This document shows, piece after piece, positions 1 to 8,453 of a stretch of DNA of 64,000 nucleotides. The notes under the pieces are model-generated. The model made no database searches. It worked only from the letters and a program-made list of their open reading frames with translations, and had not been told where the DNA came from. The DNA comes from Grimontia indica (lineage in GTDB: Bacteria > Pseudomonadota > Gammaproteobacteria > Enterobacterales > Vibrionaceae): NCBI RefSeq assembly GCF_000333895.2, contig NZ_ANFM02000001.1, positions 62,001 to 126,000 of the forward strand, read 5' to 3'. The translations under genes and the position numbers were made by a program. Position 1 is the first letter of the stretch. Every line of letters starts with the position of its first letter.

Positions 1-1146
1 TTCCGTGACCTCCTGAAAGATGTGTCCGTGTCACCGGTGATGGGACAATACCTGTCTATGGTCGGTAACAAGAAAGGAGACCCAGCTTCAGGTCGTCGCC
101 CTGATGAAAACTACGCCCGCGAGATCATGCAACTCTTTTCAATCGGACTTTATGAGCGTGATCTGGACGGTACCTACTATCTGGATGGTAACGGCAAGCC
201 AATTCCTTGTTATACCGAAAAGGATATTCAGGAACTGGCACGTGTCTTCACAGGTTGGAACCACGCGGATGCGGATCTGATGGTGCCGATGGTGAATAAC
301 GCAGTTGACCATGACCGCGGTGAAAAATCAGTGCTGGGGCATCGTTTCCCGAAAGACATGCCAGCAGAGCAGGAAATGGATCAGGTCATCGATATGTTGC
401 TTCATCATCCATCGACTGCACCTAATATCTGTCATGGTCTGATTCAACGAATGACCACCTCGAATCCATCACCTGATTACGTTCGCCGAGTGGCAGAGGT
501 GTTCCTCGATAACGGTATGGGCGTGACGGGTGACCTGAAAGCGGTCGTTTGGACCATTTTGACAGACCCTGATGTTTACACCGCAACACCGACGACTATG
601 AGTAAGGTACGTGAGCCTTGGTTGTCTCTGGTGGCTATATATCGAGCCCTGGATGTTAAACCGGGCGCTGGCAGTGCAGTGGTGGAAACTGATTTGGTTT
701 ATTTGAAAACCTGTAATCAATATCCACTGGGTTCACCGTCGGTATTTAATTTCTTCTTGCCAGACTATGCACCTAAAGGCGTAGTGAAAGAGAATAATTT
801 GGTCGCGCCAGAACTACAAATCGTTGACTGGTCACATATTATTTATGTTCACAACTTTATTTACGGTCTTATTCGTCTGAATCTTCAGAAATTAAGCGCG
901 CCTTTGGCTAAAGAGCTTTATATCAATGTTGAAGAGTTTAAATCATTGATTGCCTCTAAAAATATCGAAGGCTTTATCCAAGAAACATCAGAACGCTTTT
1001 TCAATGGCGCGATGCCTACTCCACTAAAACAGGAACTTCGTAAACATTATAACGGGATGGACTTGAACCCGGGCAAATGGGTACAGCGTTTACTGTTTAT
1101 TGCTCTGGCATCACCATACTTCCACGTTCAGGAGAACCGCGCATGA
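1..1146 (+). CDS. DUF1800 family protein, C-terminal part (5' end outside window)
   Basis: The reading frame is open from the first base, so the gene begins upstream of the window; about 380 C-terminal residues are present. The sequence has features typical of DUF1800 proteins, including the ENYAREIMQLFSIGL stretch and the ELARVFTGWNH segment. Its stop codon overlaps the start of the following DUF1501 gene (ATGA at 1143-1146), so the two are translationally coupled. DUF1800 and DUF1501 genes are commonly paired in marine Gammaproteobacteria; their biochemical function is not established, though an extracytoplasmic role is likely because the partner carries a Tat signal. Confidence 0.9.
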   Translation, partial: FRDLLKDVSVSPVMGQYLSMVGNKKGDPASGRRPDENYAREIMQLFSIGLYERDLDGTYYLDGNGKPIPCYTEKDIQELARVFTGWNHADADLMVPMVNNAVDHDRGEKSVLGHRFPKDMPAEQEMDQVIDMLLHHPSTAPNICHGLIQRMTTSNPSPDYVRRVAEVFLDNGMGVTGDLKAVVWTILTDPDVYTATPTTMSKVREPWLSLVAIYRALDVKPGAGSAVVETDLVYLKTCNQYPLGSPSVFNFFLPDYAPKGVVKENNLVAPELQIVDWSHIIYVHNFIYGLIRLNLQKLSAPLAKELYINVEEFKSLIASKNIEGFIQETSERFFNGAMPTPLKQELRKHYNGMDLNPGKWVQRLLFIALASPYFHVQENRA

Positions 1147-2447
1147 AACTGACAAGAAGACACTTCATCAAATCTCTGGGTGCAGCGGGTGCGACGGTTG
1201 CCGCTCCAATGAGTTTCAGCGTAAAAGCGAATGGCGCAGAAGATTACAAAGCTTTGATTTGCGTTTTCCTCGCTGGCGGTAACGATTTTTTCCACCAGGT
1301 ACTGCCACTGGACAGCACCAACTACAATAAGTACGCGTCGTCACGTAACTCCACATTAGTTTCGCGCAGCCAGATCAACCCTTTGAATATCAAGGATGCC
1401 AATGGTGTGCAGTTTGGTCTGCACAAAGCGATGTCACCCCTGATGCGCCTCTTTAACCAAGGCAAAGCGAATGTCGCCCTGAATGTGGGTCCACTTCTTG
1501 CTCCTGTTACTGCGGATGATATAGCAGCAGACCGCGCAGAGCTTCCTCCTTTCCTGTTTGCGCACAACAAACAACAGGAAGTTTGGCAGCACAGTTGGAT
1601 GGGGCAGGACTACAGTGAAAACGGTTGGCTGGGTATGTCGATGGATGTACTGTCGCGCAGCTATGGCGGCTTACCGAACGCCTTCCACACTGGACCAAAT
1701 ACCCTGTTAGATGCCTACGATTCCGACAAGATCTTCGTTAACAAGAACGGCTTTGAGTCGTTTAACATGCTTCAAAATGCAGCGATGCGCTCTAGTTATG
1801 AAGACAATGCCAACCAATACTATGATTCGCCACTGACGGCAGGTTATGCCGAAGCGGTAAAACAAGCCATGTACGCGCAGGATCAGATGAGCCCTGTTGT
1901 CGATTCCATCCCTATGGACACCCGTATTCCAGGCTCCAATCTGGGTATGCAGCTGCGTGCGGTGAAACAAATGATTGAAGGTGCTCAGTTATTGGGTCAT
2001 AACCGCCAGGTATTTTATGTGTCGCTGGGTGGTTTTGATACTCATGACAATCAAGTTCGTCGTCAGGATGAACTGATGAGAGAGTTTTCTGAGACGATTG
2101 CAGCACTGTATGCCACATTGGATGAGGAAGGGCTCACTGATAACGTACTGACGTGTACTTTGTCGGAGTTTGGCCGCACGATGCACGATAACTCGCGAGA
2201 GGGAACCGATCACGGTTGGGGTGGTGGTCACTTCATGTTTGGTGGTGGCACTACGTCGGGGACTTGCTTCGGCACTTACCCAGACTTTACCCGCGGTGGG
2301 CAGGATGACAACGGTCAAGGTCGCCTGATTCCTAAAATCGCCCATGAGCAATATGCTGCGCACATGGTGAAATGGCTAGGAATGAATAACGCGGGATTGT
2401 CTACCGTGTTCCCGAACCTCCACCGGTTTGGCGGCCCAATGGCATAA
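1143..2447 (+). CDS. DUF1501 domain-containing protein with Tat signal
   Basis: A 434-residue protein starting at the ATG that overlaps the upstream stop codon. The N-terminus (MKLTRRHFIKSLGAAGA) contains the twin-arginine motif followed by a hydrophobic stretch, so export in folded form through Tat is expected. The body has the DUF1501 hallmarks: ICVFLAGGNDFF near the mature N-terminus, LGGFDTHDNQ in the middle, and the LSEFGRTMHDN...DHGWGGGHF block, which resembles the metal-binding regions of the alkaline-phosphatase/sulfatase fold. Function is unknown. An upstream start at 1077 would overlap the preceding gene and hide the Tat signal, so it was rejected. A strong hairpin terminator follows. 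Confidence 0.9.
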   Translation: MKLTRRHFIKSLGAAGATVAAPMSFSVKANGAEDYKALICVFLAGGNDFFHQVLPLDSTNYNKYASSRNSTLVSRSQINPLNIKDANGVQFGLHKAMSPLMRLFNQGKANVALNVGPLLAPVTADDIAADRAELPPFLFAHNKQQEVWQHSWMGQDYSENGWLGMSMDVLSRSYGGLPNAFHTGPNTLLDAYDSDKIFVNKNGFESFNMLQNAAMRSSYEDNANQYYDSPLTAGYAEAVKQAMYAQDQMSPVVDSIPMDTRIPGSNLGMQLRAVKQMIEGAQLLGHNRQVFYVSLGGFDTHDNQVRRQDELMREFSETIAALYATLDEEGLTDNVLTCTLSEFGRTMHDNSREGTDHGWGGGHFMFGGGTTSGTCFGTYPDFTRGGQDDNGQGRLIPKIAHEQYAAHMVKWLGMNNAGLSTVFPNLHRFGGPMA

Positions 2448-2467
2448 GCCTCTTCTCAGTCTATTCA

Positions 2468-2490
2468 AAGCCCGCAGTAGCGGGCTTTTT
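2468..2490 (+). terminator. Rho-independent terminator of the DUF1800/DUF1501 operon
   Basis: Perfect 8-bp stem AAGCCCGC/GCGGGCTT with a 4-base loop, followed by a T run, 20 bases after the DUF1501 stop codon. Confidence 0.9.
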
Positions 2491-2627
2491 CGCTTTGGGG
2501 CCAGAGAAAAATCATAAGAACCGATGAAAATGTCGAAATTAGAAAGGGTTTTGGTCCAACTGAATAGATTCATTTTATAAAATGCCATACCATTTCCATA
2601 GATTCACTACGTAGTATGGGTACTAAA

Positions 2628-3200
2628 ATGAGCGAAAGCTGGGATGATCTGGCGGCGGGATGGGATGAAAACGAAGCCGTCATTGCCTATTCAGAGAAAG
2701 CTTTCGGCACCCTTTGTGAAGTCATCGAGATCCGCGGCGCACAAGTACTGGATTTCGGTTGTGGTACCGGATTGCTGACTGAGCAACTCGCCCCTCGTGT
2801 CACGTCAGTGACGGCAATTGATCCTGCCACCAAAATGGTCCAAGTGTTGGAGGATAAAGGCTTTGGCAATGTCACTACGGTGGTGGGTGAGGTAGACGAA
2901 GATTTTGTTCGTGACTGTCGCCAATCAGGCAAACGCTTTGATGTGGTGGTGGCCTCTTCAGCGCTGGCTTTTGTCCCTGATTATGCTGAAACCATTGAAT
3001 TACTGACCATGCTGCTCGCCGACAAAGGTGTGTTGGTTCAGTGGGATTGGGAGAAAGTGGGGGACTCCAGTGTGGGCTTCTCTTCAACTGAAATTGAAGA
3101 GGCTTACGAAAGTGCAGGGCTTAATGTGGTTTCCATCACCCATCCATTCTGCATGGGAGACATGAGGGTCATCATGGCAGTGGGACAACGGGAAGCCTAA
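2628..3200 (+). CDS. Class I SAM-dependent methyltransferase
   Basis: A 190-residue cytosolic methyltransferase with a Rossmann-type SAM site: motif I is VLDFGCGTGLLTEQL, followed by the acidic residue of motif II (VTAIDPATKMV) and a motif IV region RFDVVVASSALAFVPD. The start chosen is the ATG giving MSESWDDLAAGWDEN; an in-frame ATG at 2616 would add four residues and neither has a strong ribosome-binding site. The substrate cannot be told from the sequence. The gene stands alone, with a terminator upstream and a convergent gene downstream. Confidence 0.85.
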   Translation: MSESWDDLAAGWDENEAVIAYSEKAFGTLCEVIEIRGAQVLDFGCGTGLLTEQLAPRVTSVTAIDPATKMVQVLEDKGFGNVTTVVGEVDEDFVRDCRQSGKRFDVVVASSALAFVPDYAETIELLTMLLADKGVLVQWDWEKVGDSSVGFSSTEIEEAYESAGLNVVSITHPFCMGDMRVIMAVGQREA

Positions 3201-3297
3201 TCAGTTAGTCCAAAGCGCATGCAAAAGTAAACGCCAGTGTCGAGCAGGCAGTGGTATTGCTCTTCACTGACGTTTGATTTTTTTGCTAATCGCTTCC

Positions 3298-3325
3298 TAG
3301 GGGCTGTTGACCTTTGGTGATGATT
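3298..3325. repeat. Solitary end of the palindromic repeat element found at 19033-19300
   Basis: This 28-base stretch (TAGGGGCTGTTGACCTTTGG and the next 8 bases) matches the reverse complement of the right end of the 19033-19300 element with only three mismatches. The rest of the element is not recognisable beside it. It ends inside the stop codon of the DJ-1/PfpI gene. Confidence 0.6.
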
Positions 3326-3995
3326 ATTTCAGAAGCTCAACCATGGCTTCACCTACACCATGCGCACTTGCAGGGTTTTGGCCTGTCACCAACTTGCCGT
3401 CAGTAATCACGTGAACGCCCCAAGGTTGGATTTTGCTGTATTTTGCAGCCTTGCGTGTCAAAGACTCTTCCAGCAAGAACGGAATATCCTTGATGGTGCC
3501 GAAATCTACTTCTTCCTCACGGGTAAAAGCGGTCACTGTTTTGTCTGCAATCAACGGCTGACCATTGCTCAACGTGATTGGCAACAAAGCCGCAGGGCCG
3601 TGACAAACTGCACCCACAACACCTCCATTTTCATAAAGCTTGGCTGCAAGACTTGCCGTTGGAGCATGCTGCGCAAGGTCAGAAAGCAGACCAAAACCAC
3701 CTGGGTAGAAAATCGCGTCATAGTCGTCGGCATTCAACTGGCTAACCGGAATAGTGTTCTTTACACGAGACTGGAATTCATCGTTGTTGAAAACACGGCT
3801 GTTAACGTCGTCACCTTCCATATCTTCACCATAGAAAGGCACTTCGCCGCCATTGATAGAAGCAACGTCGTAGGCAAAGCCAGCTTTTAGAAATACGTCC
3901 AGCGCGTGAGTCAGCTCTGGTGCGTATGTGCCGTTTGCCTGGTCTGTGGTTCCAAGTGTGGCGTGATTCGTAACAATGATCAGAATCTTTTTCAT
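3324..3995 (-). CDS. DJ-1/PfpI family type 1 glutamine amidotransferase-like protein
   Basis: A 223-residue protein of the DJ-1/PfpI superfamily, close in layout to the HchA/Hsp31-like subgroup that acts on glyoxals or glycated groups. The nucleophile elbow GAVCHGPAALL carries Cys131 followed by a His, and Glu27 (YAPELTHALDVF) is placed for the usual Glu-Cys interaction. There is no signal peptide, so it is cytosolic. It is divergent from a LysR gene starting at 4114, which is likely to control it. Its exact substrate is not determined by the sequence. Confidence 0.85.
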   Translation of the reverse strand: MKKILIIVTNHATLGTTDQANGTYAPELTHALDVFLKAGFAYDVASINGGEVPFYGEDMEGDDVNSRVFNNDEFQSRVKNTIPVSQLNADDYDAIFYPGGFGLLSDLAQHAPTASLAAKLYENGGVVGAVCHGPAALLPITLSNGQPLIADKTVTAFTREEEVDFGTIKDIPFLLEESLTRKAAKYSKIQPWGVHVITDGKLVTGQNPASAHGVGEAMVELLK

Positions 3996-4113
3996 GCTGT
4001 AATCCTTTTAACTTGAGCGGGTGCAGATGGTTTGGGTATTTACTCTATACTTTCGCTAATTAGGTGATAATCCATTAATATGGAAAACCGACTTTGCTAT
4101 ATGGCAATAATCA

Positions 4114-5007
4114 ATGAAGAAACGCTCACTCAGTTTTGAAGGTATTGTTGAGTTCGTCACCGTGGCTGACGCAAAGGGATTCAGTGAGGCGGCACGGCGA
4201 CTGAACTGTTCTGTAAGCCATGTATCCCGGCAGGTTTCCCGTTTGGAAGAGCGCTTGGGAACGGCGTTATTTGCCCGCTCCACAAGGTCCGTAAAACTGA
4301 TGGAAAATGGGCAGCAGTATTATCTTCAATGCCAAGAGTTGGTAAGTGGTCTTTCTCAAGCCAATGAAATGGTGACTGGCGCGCAGTTTGATTTGCAGGG
4401 AACGTTGCGAATCAGTATGGCAGGCTCTTTTGCTGAACAATTTGTCGCGCCTGCTTTGGTGGAGTTTGCCAAGCTCCACCCGGAACTCGCCGTTGAGTTG
4501 GATTTCAGTAGTCGCCACGTGAATTTTGTTGAAGATGGCTTTGATTTTGCCATTCGCTACGGGCGTTTGCAGGATTCCGGGCTGGTGGCACGAAAGCTGG
4601 CAAACAGAAACTTGATGGCTGTTGCTTCGCCAGAATACCTGTCAGCGAAGGGCGAACCAGAGAATCCTCAAGCATTGGCAAAGCATTCATGCCTCATTAC
4701 CAATAACGACACTTGGCTTTTCGAAAGGAATGGTAAAGAGATGCCGATAAAGGTATCTGGCCGTTTCCGGTGTAACAATGCGAATGCCATGGTTGAAGCT
4801 TGTAAAGCGGGACTAGGCGTTGGCTATATGCCGAAAAGCAGCTTTCAAAAGGCGGTTGAAGAAGGGAGCTTGGTGCCTGTTCTCGAACCTTACTGGACGA
4901 AGAATATTACTTCGTGGGTGGTGTATCAAAATCGCCGATTCTTGCCTCTCAAGGCCCGTCTTGCTATCGACCACCTGCTCGAGCATTTCAAAGAGTGGAA
5001 CGAATAA
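4114..5007 (+). CDS. LysR family transcriptional regulator
   Basis: A 297-residue regulator with an N-terminal winged helix-turn-helix (FVTVADAKGFSEAARRLNCS followed by SHVSRQVSRLEERLGTALF, about residues 10-60) and the C-terminal periplasmic-binding-like effector domain. It is transcribed away from the DJ-1/PfpI gene across a 118-base gap, the classic LysR arrangement, so regulation of that gene is inferred. The inducer is unknown. Confidence 0.9.
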   Translation: MKKRSLSFEGIVEFVTVADAKGFSEAARRLNCSVSHVSRQVSRLEERLGTALFARSTRSVKLMENGQQYYLQCQELVSGLSQANEMVTGAQFDLQGTLRISMAGSFAEQFVAPALVEFAKLHPELAVELDFSSRHVNFVEDGFDFAIRYGRLQDSGLVARKLANRNLMAVASPEYLSAKGEPENPQALAKHSCLITNNDTWLFERNGKEMPIKVSGRFRCNNANAMVEACKAGLGVGYMPKSSFQKAVEEGSLVPVLEPYWTKNITSWVVYQNRRFLPLKARLAIDHLLEHFKEWNE

Positions 5008-5053
5008 CGCAGAGAGTAAGATGAAAACCTAGGGTCAGCAGACCCTACAAACA

Positions 5054-5087
5054 AAAATACCGCCTGCGTCATCGCAGGCGGTATTTT
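5054..5087. terminator. Bidirectional terminator between LysR gene and punC
   Basis: A perfect 15-bp stem with a TCAT loop, A-rich on one side and T-rich on the other, sits between two convergent genes and can serve both. Confidence 0.92.
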
Positions 5088-5102
5088 AAATTGGATAGCT
5101 TC

Positions 5103-6314
5103 CTAAGCCGCTTGAGGCGCGTCTTCAATCGCTACGCGGTTAGCGTTCCAGCTCAGCATCAGTCCCAGCGCCACACTTGCGCCAGCACCCATCATTACTG
5201 CTGACACCGTCAACAGACCGTGGATTGCCAATGCAGATACCACGCCACTTGCTACGAAACAGATCATTGTCTGTAGGAAGTTCAGTAGACCCGCTGCCGT
5301 TGCGCTACAGGTTTTGAACTCTTCCAGTGCTTTGTTTACGACGATTGGGTAAATCGCACCATTCGCCGCTGCCAGGAAGCAGAATGGGATCAGTACCGGC
5401 CAGATGTTGGTCACATCAGTCTGCCAAGACACCGCGAAAATGATTGAAACACTCGCGATGAACAGCCCCACGAACCACGGCAGAAGCACAGAACCATCAA
5501 ACTTGTTCAAAAGTGCACGACAGCTGTAACCGCCGACAATGAACGCGATAGTTTGTGGTACATAGCTCATGCCGATGTCGGCGCCGCTGTAACCCATTTC
5601 TGTCATCACGAACGGAGAACCAGTCAGCCAAGCAAAGAACGCTGCAGAACAGCCTGCGAATACCAACATGTTGCCAACGAACTTACGCGAGCTGATGATG
5701 TTCTTGTAATCGCTAACCAGTTTCGCACCCAGCTTCTCATCGCTGTTGACTGCCGGCGCACTTTCTTTCTGACGCAGGGTCGTGGTCACCAACACCGCGC
5801 CCAAAGCAACCAGTGCGATGAAAATGCTACGCCAGCCAAACTGAGATTCCAGTGCCGCACCCGCCAGTGGCGCAAGGGCAGGAGACAAAGCGACCAATGG
5901 CATGATGGTAGCGAACACACGTTGAGACGTTTTGCTGTCGTAACGGTCGATAACTACCGCTTGCCAAATCACAGAAGCAGAACACGCACCCAGTGCCTGT
6001 ACAAAACGTGCAGCCAGGAACACTTCAATGCTGTCAGCCATAAAACAGGCTGCAGTTGCAGCGCTGAACAGCGCCATACCGCCGACCAGCACTTTGATGC
6101 GGCCGATGCGGTCAGACAGTGGACCATAAACGATTTGACCCAGCGCCATGCCCAACAGGAACACGGTCAGCGACAAACCAATCATGGATTGAGTTGTACC
6201 CATCTCAAGGCGGATGTTTTCAAAAGCGGGCAGGTACATATCAGTCGCCAGAAAACCGAGCATGCTCAGGCCGGCAAACCAAATCATTGTTGTCATAGGA
6301 ACAGTATTTTTCAT
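5103..6314 (-). CDS. punC: Purine nucleoside MFS transporter (Bcr/CflA family), PunC
   Basis: About 403 residues with twelve predicted membrane segments and the MFS signature between segments 2 and 3 (YGPLSDRIGRIKVLVGG). The sequence follows E. coli PunC (YdhC) closely as I remember it: GFLATDMYLPAF at the N-terminus, MPLVALSPALAPLAG, the FFAWLTGSPFVMTEMGYS block and IPFCFLAAANGAIYPIVV. The ATG at 6314 is preferred over the TTG at 6335 because a GGATAAG ribosome-binding site lies just before it. The divergent neighbour is an orthologue of punR, the same arrangement as in E. coli, where PunR activates PunC for adenosine/purine nucleoside uptake. An inner-membrane protein. Confidence 0.85.
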   Translation of the reverse strand: MKNTVPMTTMIWFAGLSMLGFLATDMYLPAFENIRLEMGTTQSMIGLSLTVFLLGMALGQIVYGPLSDRIGRIKVLVGGMALFSAATAACFMADSIEVFLAARFVQALGACSASVIWQAVVIDRYDSKTSQRVFATIMPLVALSPALAPLAGAALESQFGWRSIFIALVALGAVLVTTTLRQKESAPAVNSDEKLGAKLVSDYKNIISSRKFVGNMLVFAGCSAAFFAWLTGSPFVMTEMGYSGADIGMSYVPQTIAFIVGGYSCRALLNKFDGSVLLPWFVGLFIASVSIIFAVSWQTDVTNIWPVLIPFCFLAAANGAIYPIVVNKALEEFKTCSATAAGLLNFLQTMICFVASGVVSALAIHGLLTVSAVMMGAGASVALGLMLSWNANRVAIEDAPQAA

Positions 6315-6354
6315 TTTACTTATCCGTTGTTGCAATATGCGCGCAGTCTACTGC

Positions 6355-6379
6355 TAGCGAAAAGCGCTGTGAAACGCTA
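6355..6379. promoter_or_regulatory. Candidate PunR operator between punC and punR
   Basis: Inverted repeat TAGCG-N15-CGCTA with A-rich inner arms, located in the short divergent intergenic region, 41 bases before punC and 35 before punR. It has LysR-site geometry; assignment to PunR is inference. Confidence 0.35.
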
Positions 6380-6414
6380 AAATTTCCACATTGCTTTCAA
6401 AAAATTTGATTCGT

Positions 6415-7317
6415 ATGTTTTCCTATCAAGATCTACAAGTTATCGATGCTGTTGCGCGTCGTGGTAGCTTTTCCGCCGCAGCTGAAGAATTGCACAAAGT
6501 TCCCAGTGCGGTGAGCTATACCGTCAGGCAGATGGAAGAGAAACTTGCTGTGAATTTATTTGAGCGATTACACCGCTCAGTGAAACTCACGCCTGCTGGC
6601 GTGTTCTTCGTGCAACAGGCAAGAGACTTGATGAAGCGGATGGATGAGATTCGCGATCAAACCCAGCGTGTTGCCAATGGTTGGACGCGAAGTGTCTCTC
6701 TGGCACTGGATAACGTGGTGCGTGAAGATCGTGTCGATTCATTGGTTCGGGACTTCTACGATGCTTTCCCTGACGTGGAATTACTGCTGACCATGGAGGT
6801 GTTCAATGGCGTGTGGGATGCACTGGCGTACGATAGGGCAGACATAGCCATAGGCGCGACAGCGGCGGTGCCAGTTAGCGGAAACCTAAGTTATCGCGAT
6901 ATGGGTATTCTCACCTGGCGGTTTGTGGTTTCGAAAGACCATCCTCTGGCGGCAGAACCTGAGCCTCTCAGACATGAACAATTGCTGGCGTACCCTGCAA
7001 TTTGTCTGGAAGACACCTCCCGCATTCTTCCCAAACGAGCCACCTGGCTGCTCGATAATCAGCGTCGCCTCACTGTACCCAACTGGCACAGTGCGATTCA
7101 GTGTTTTCGTTCAGGATTAGGGATCGGAGCCATGCCTTCGCATATGGCTCAATCGTATCTAGAAAGTGGAGAGCTGGTAGAGAAAACACTGGTGGAGCCT
7201 CCCGCCAAAAGCCCATGTTGTATTGCATGGCGCTCAGACAAAGAAAATCCGGCGGTGAATTGGATTTTGGATTATCTGGGCGATGCAGAAAAAGCGCACC
7301 GGGAATGGTTGGAATAA
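6415..7317 (+). CDS. punR: LysR family regulator PunR
   Basis: A 300-residue LysR regulator. The N-terminal helix-turn-helix reads VIDAVARRGSFSAAAEELHK then VPSAVSYTVRQMEEKLAV, almost the same as E. coli PunR (YdhB), and the similarity continues through EVFNGVWDAL, DTSRILPKRATWLLDNQ and the WILDYLGD C-terminus. The ATG at 6415 was chosen over the TTG at 6391 because it matches the family start. It is divergent from punC, which it is expected to activate in response to purines such as adenosine or hypoxanthine. Confidence 0.85.
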   Translation: MFSYQDLQVIDAVARRGSFSAAAEELHKVPSAVSYTVRQMEEKLAVNLFERLHRSVKLTPAGVFFVQQARDLMKRMDEIRDQTQRVANGWTRSVSLALDNVVREDRVDSLVRDFYDAFPDVELLLTMEVFNGVWDALAYDRADIAIGATAAVPVSGNLSYRDMGILTWRFVVSKDHPLAAEPEPLRHEQLLAYPAICLEDTSRILPKRATWLLDNQRRLTVPNWHSAIQCFRSGLGIGAMPSHMAQSYLESGELVEKTLVEPPAKSPCCIAWRSDKENPAVNWILDYLGDAEKAHREWLE

Positions 7318-7322
7318 ACCGA

Positions 7323-7703
7323 TTAACTTTGCGTTACCAACGGATACCCCGCAGAAGACCATTGGGTAATTCCCCCTTTCAGTGAGCTCACGTTATTAAA
7401 CCCCATTCTCCTTAAAGACTCTGTTGCTAAAGCTGATCGTGAGCCTGAACGACAGTAAAGAACGATAGGGGCATTAGAGACATCTTCTACTTTCAAAATA
7501 TTATTAAGGTGTGCCACGAGATTCATTTCCAGTATTCCTCTGGGAATAGCATGTGCACCGTAGATAATGCCGCTATCCAATTCGTTGGGCTCTCGCACGT
7601 CAATGAGGACAACGTTATCTGCGTTTTCGCTGAGCTGCTTTGGTGTTATTTCTTTGATTTTGCCTTTAATAACATCGACGAATTGCTGGCTGGTTAAGAG
7701 CAT
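7323..7703 (-). CDS. Single-domain rhodanese-like protein
   Basis: A 126-residue cytosolic protein with one rhodanese domain: the N-terminal VVLIDVREPNEL motif and the active-site loop LYCRSGSRSA with the persulfide-carrying Cys84. The ATG at 7703 has a good GAGAGGA ribosome-binding site, whereas the in-frame upstream region is the tail of the neighbouring transporter remnant read in another frame. It lies 11 bases after the TauE/SafE remnant and shares its direction, so the two probably formed a sulfur-handling operon. Confidence 0.88.
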   Translation of the reverse strand: MLLTSQQFVDVIKGKIKEITPKQLSENADNVVLIDVREPNELDSGIIYGAHAIPRGILEMNLVAHLNNILKVEDVSNAPIVLYCRSGSRSALATESLRRMGFNNVSSLKGGITQWSSAGYPLVTQS

Positions 7704-7714
7704 ATCTTTTCCTC

Positions 7715-8124
7715 TCACAATATTTGATTGAATACAAAAACGGTAGAAATGATCATTAGTAGCGCTCCAAACAAACGTGAAATATGTGTTTGAGGGAAGT
7801 GATTGCGAAGCCTGTGTCCAAACAACACAGAGCAATCAGTTGGGCTGTAACAGGAGCGATGACGGCAACTTCAGCGCCTGAAAATGCGCCTAGAACACTC
7901 GGTACACCGAATGCCAACAGGAGATGAATGTCGATATTTTTGGTGAAAGGGTTCTTTAGTGAGGATAGGAGGCTAAGAATACCGACAACAACCAGGGAAG
8001 ACATGATTGCTTCTTTGTCTGGCATACCTGTACCGTATACGAATACTGGTATGGTAATGATGGCGCCTCCCGAGCCTAAAGTTGCTAGTGAGAAACTGAT
8101 AAAAAGTGCTCCAAGTAACCCCAT
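7715..8124 (-). pseudogene. Degraded TauE/SafE (TSUP) family sulfur-compound transporter
   Basis: The N-terminal part (SLATLGSGGAIITIPVFVYG, MSSLVVVGILSLLSSLKN) is typical of the first repeat of TSUP transporters, but the in-frame product ends after 122 residues, about half the usual 250. The missing C-terminal end is present one frame over: FPQTHISRLFGALLMIIS and on to a TGA at 7715-7717, just before the rhodanese gene. So the gene carries an internal deletion of roughly 100 codons plus a frame change near 7805-7840 and is very unlikely to make a working transporter. TSUP and rhodanese genes are often neighbours in thiosulfate or sulfite metabolism. Confidence 0.75.
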
Positions 8125-8403
8125 TCCCTTGTCTCATTAATTAGTAATCGTATTGATAAAACACTAAATGATGAGAGTGGCGCTCAACAACTTATGAAAC
8201 TTTGTTTGCTCGACAAGGGATTGTTTGCCACTGGGTGTTGACTAATTTTATTGGACACTAACTAAGTTAAATTTACTGGCGTCTGAGTGGCTGGCTGAGG
8301 GTATATTTCGCGGTTTTAAAGTATTTGGCGTGGTTATATGGGGTTTATTATCCTTCTGCGTTGATGGAGCCCAGTTGACTCTAGAGTTTTGCCTCAATAA
8401 ACA
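8125..8403. other. Gene-free stretch
   Basis: About 280 bases between the transporter remnant and the DUF418 terminator. No convincing gene, RNA or operator was seen; it presumably holds the promoter of the remnant operon at its left end. Confidence 0.5.
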
Positions 8404-8433
8404 ACCGCCGGCAAAGATCTCTTTGACGGCGGT
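8404..8433 (-). terminator. Terminator downstream of the DUF418 gene
   Basis: Hairpin ACCGCCG-G-CAAAG / CTTTG-A-CGGCGGT with one internal mismatch and a 4-base loop, 20 bases after the stop codon; the T run after it is weak. Confidence 0.6.
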
Positions 8434-8453
8434 ATCCGAATTAGCCGTTTAAA

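Noticed and set aside
5553-6380. 275-codon frame opposite punC
   Set aside because: It lies on the strand opposite a well-supported transporter gene, has His/Gln/Arg-rich shadow composition and no ribosome-binding site.
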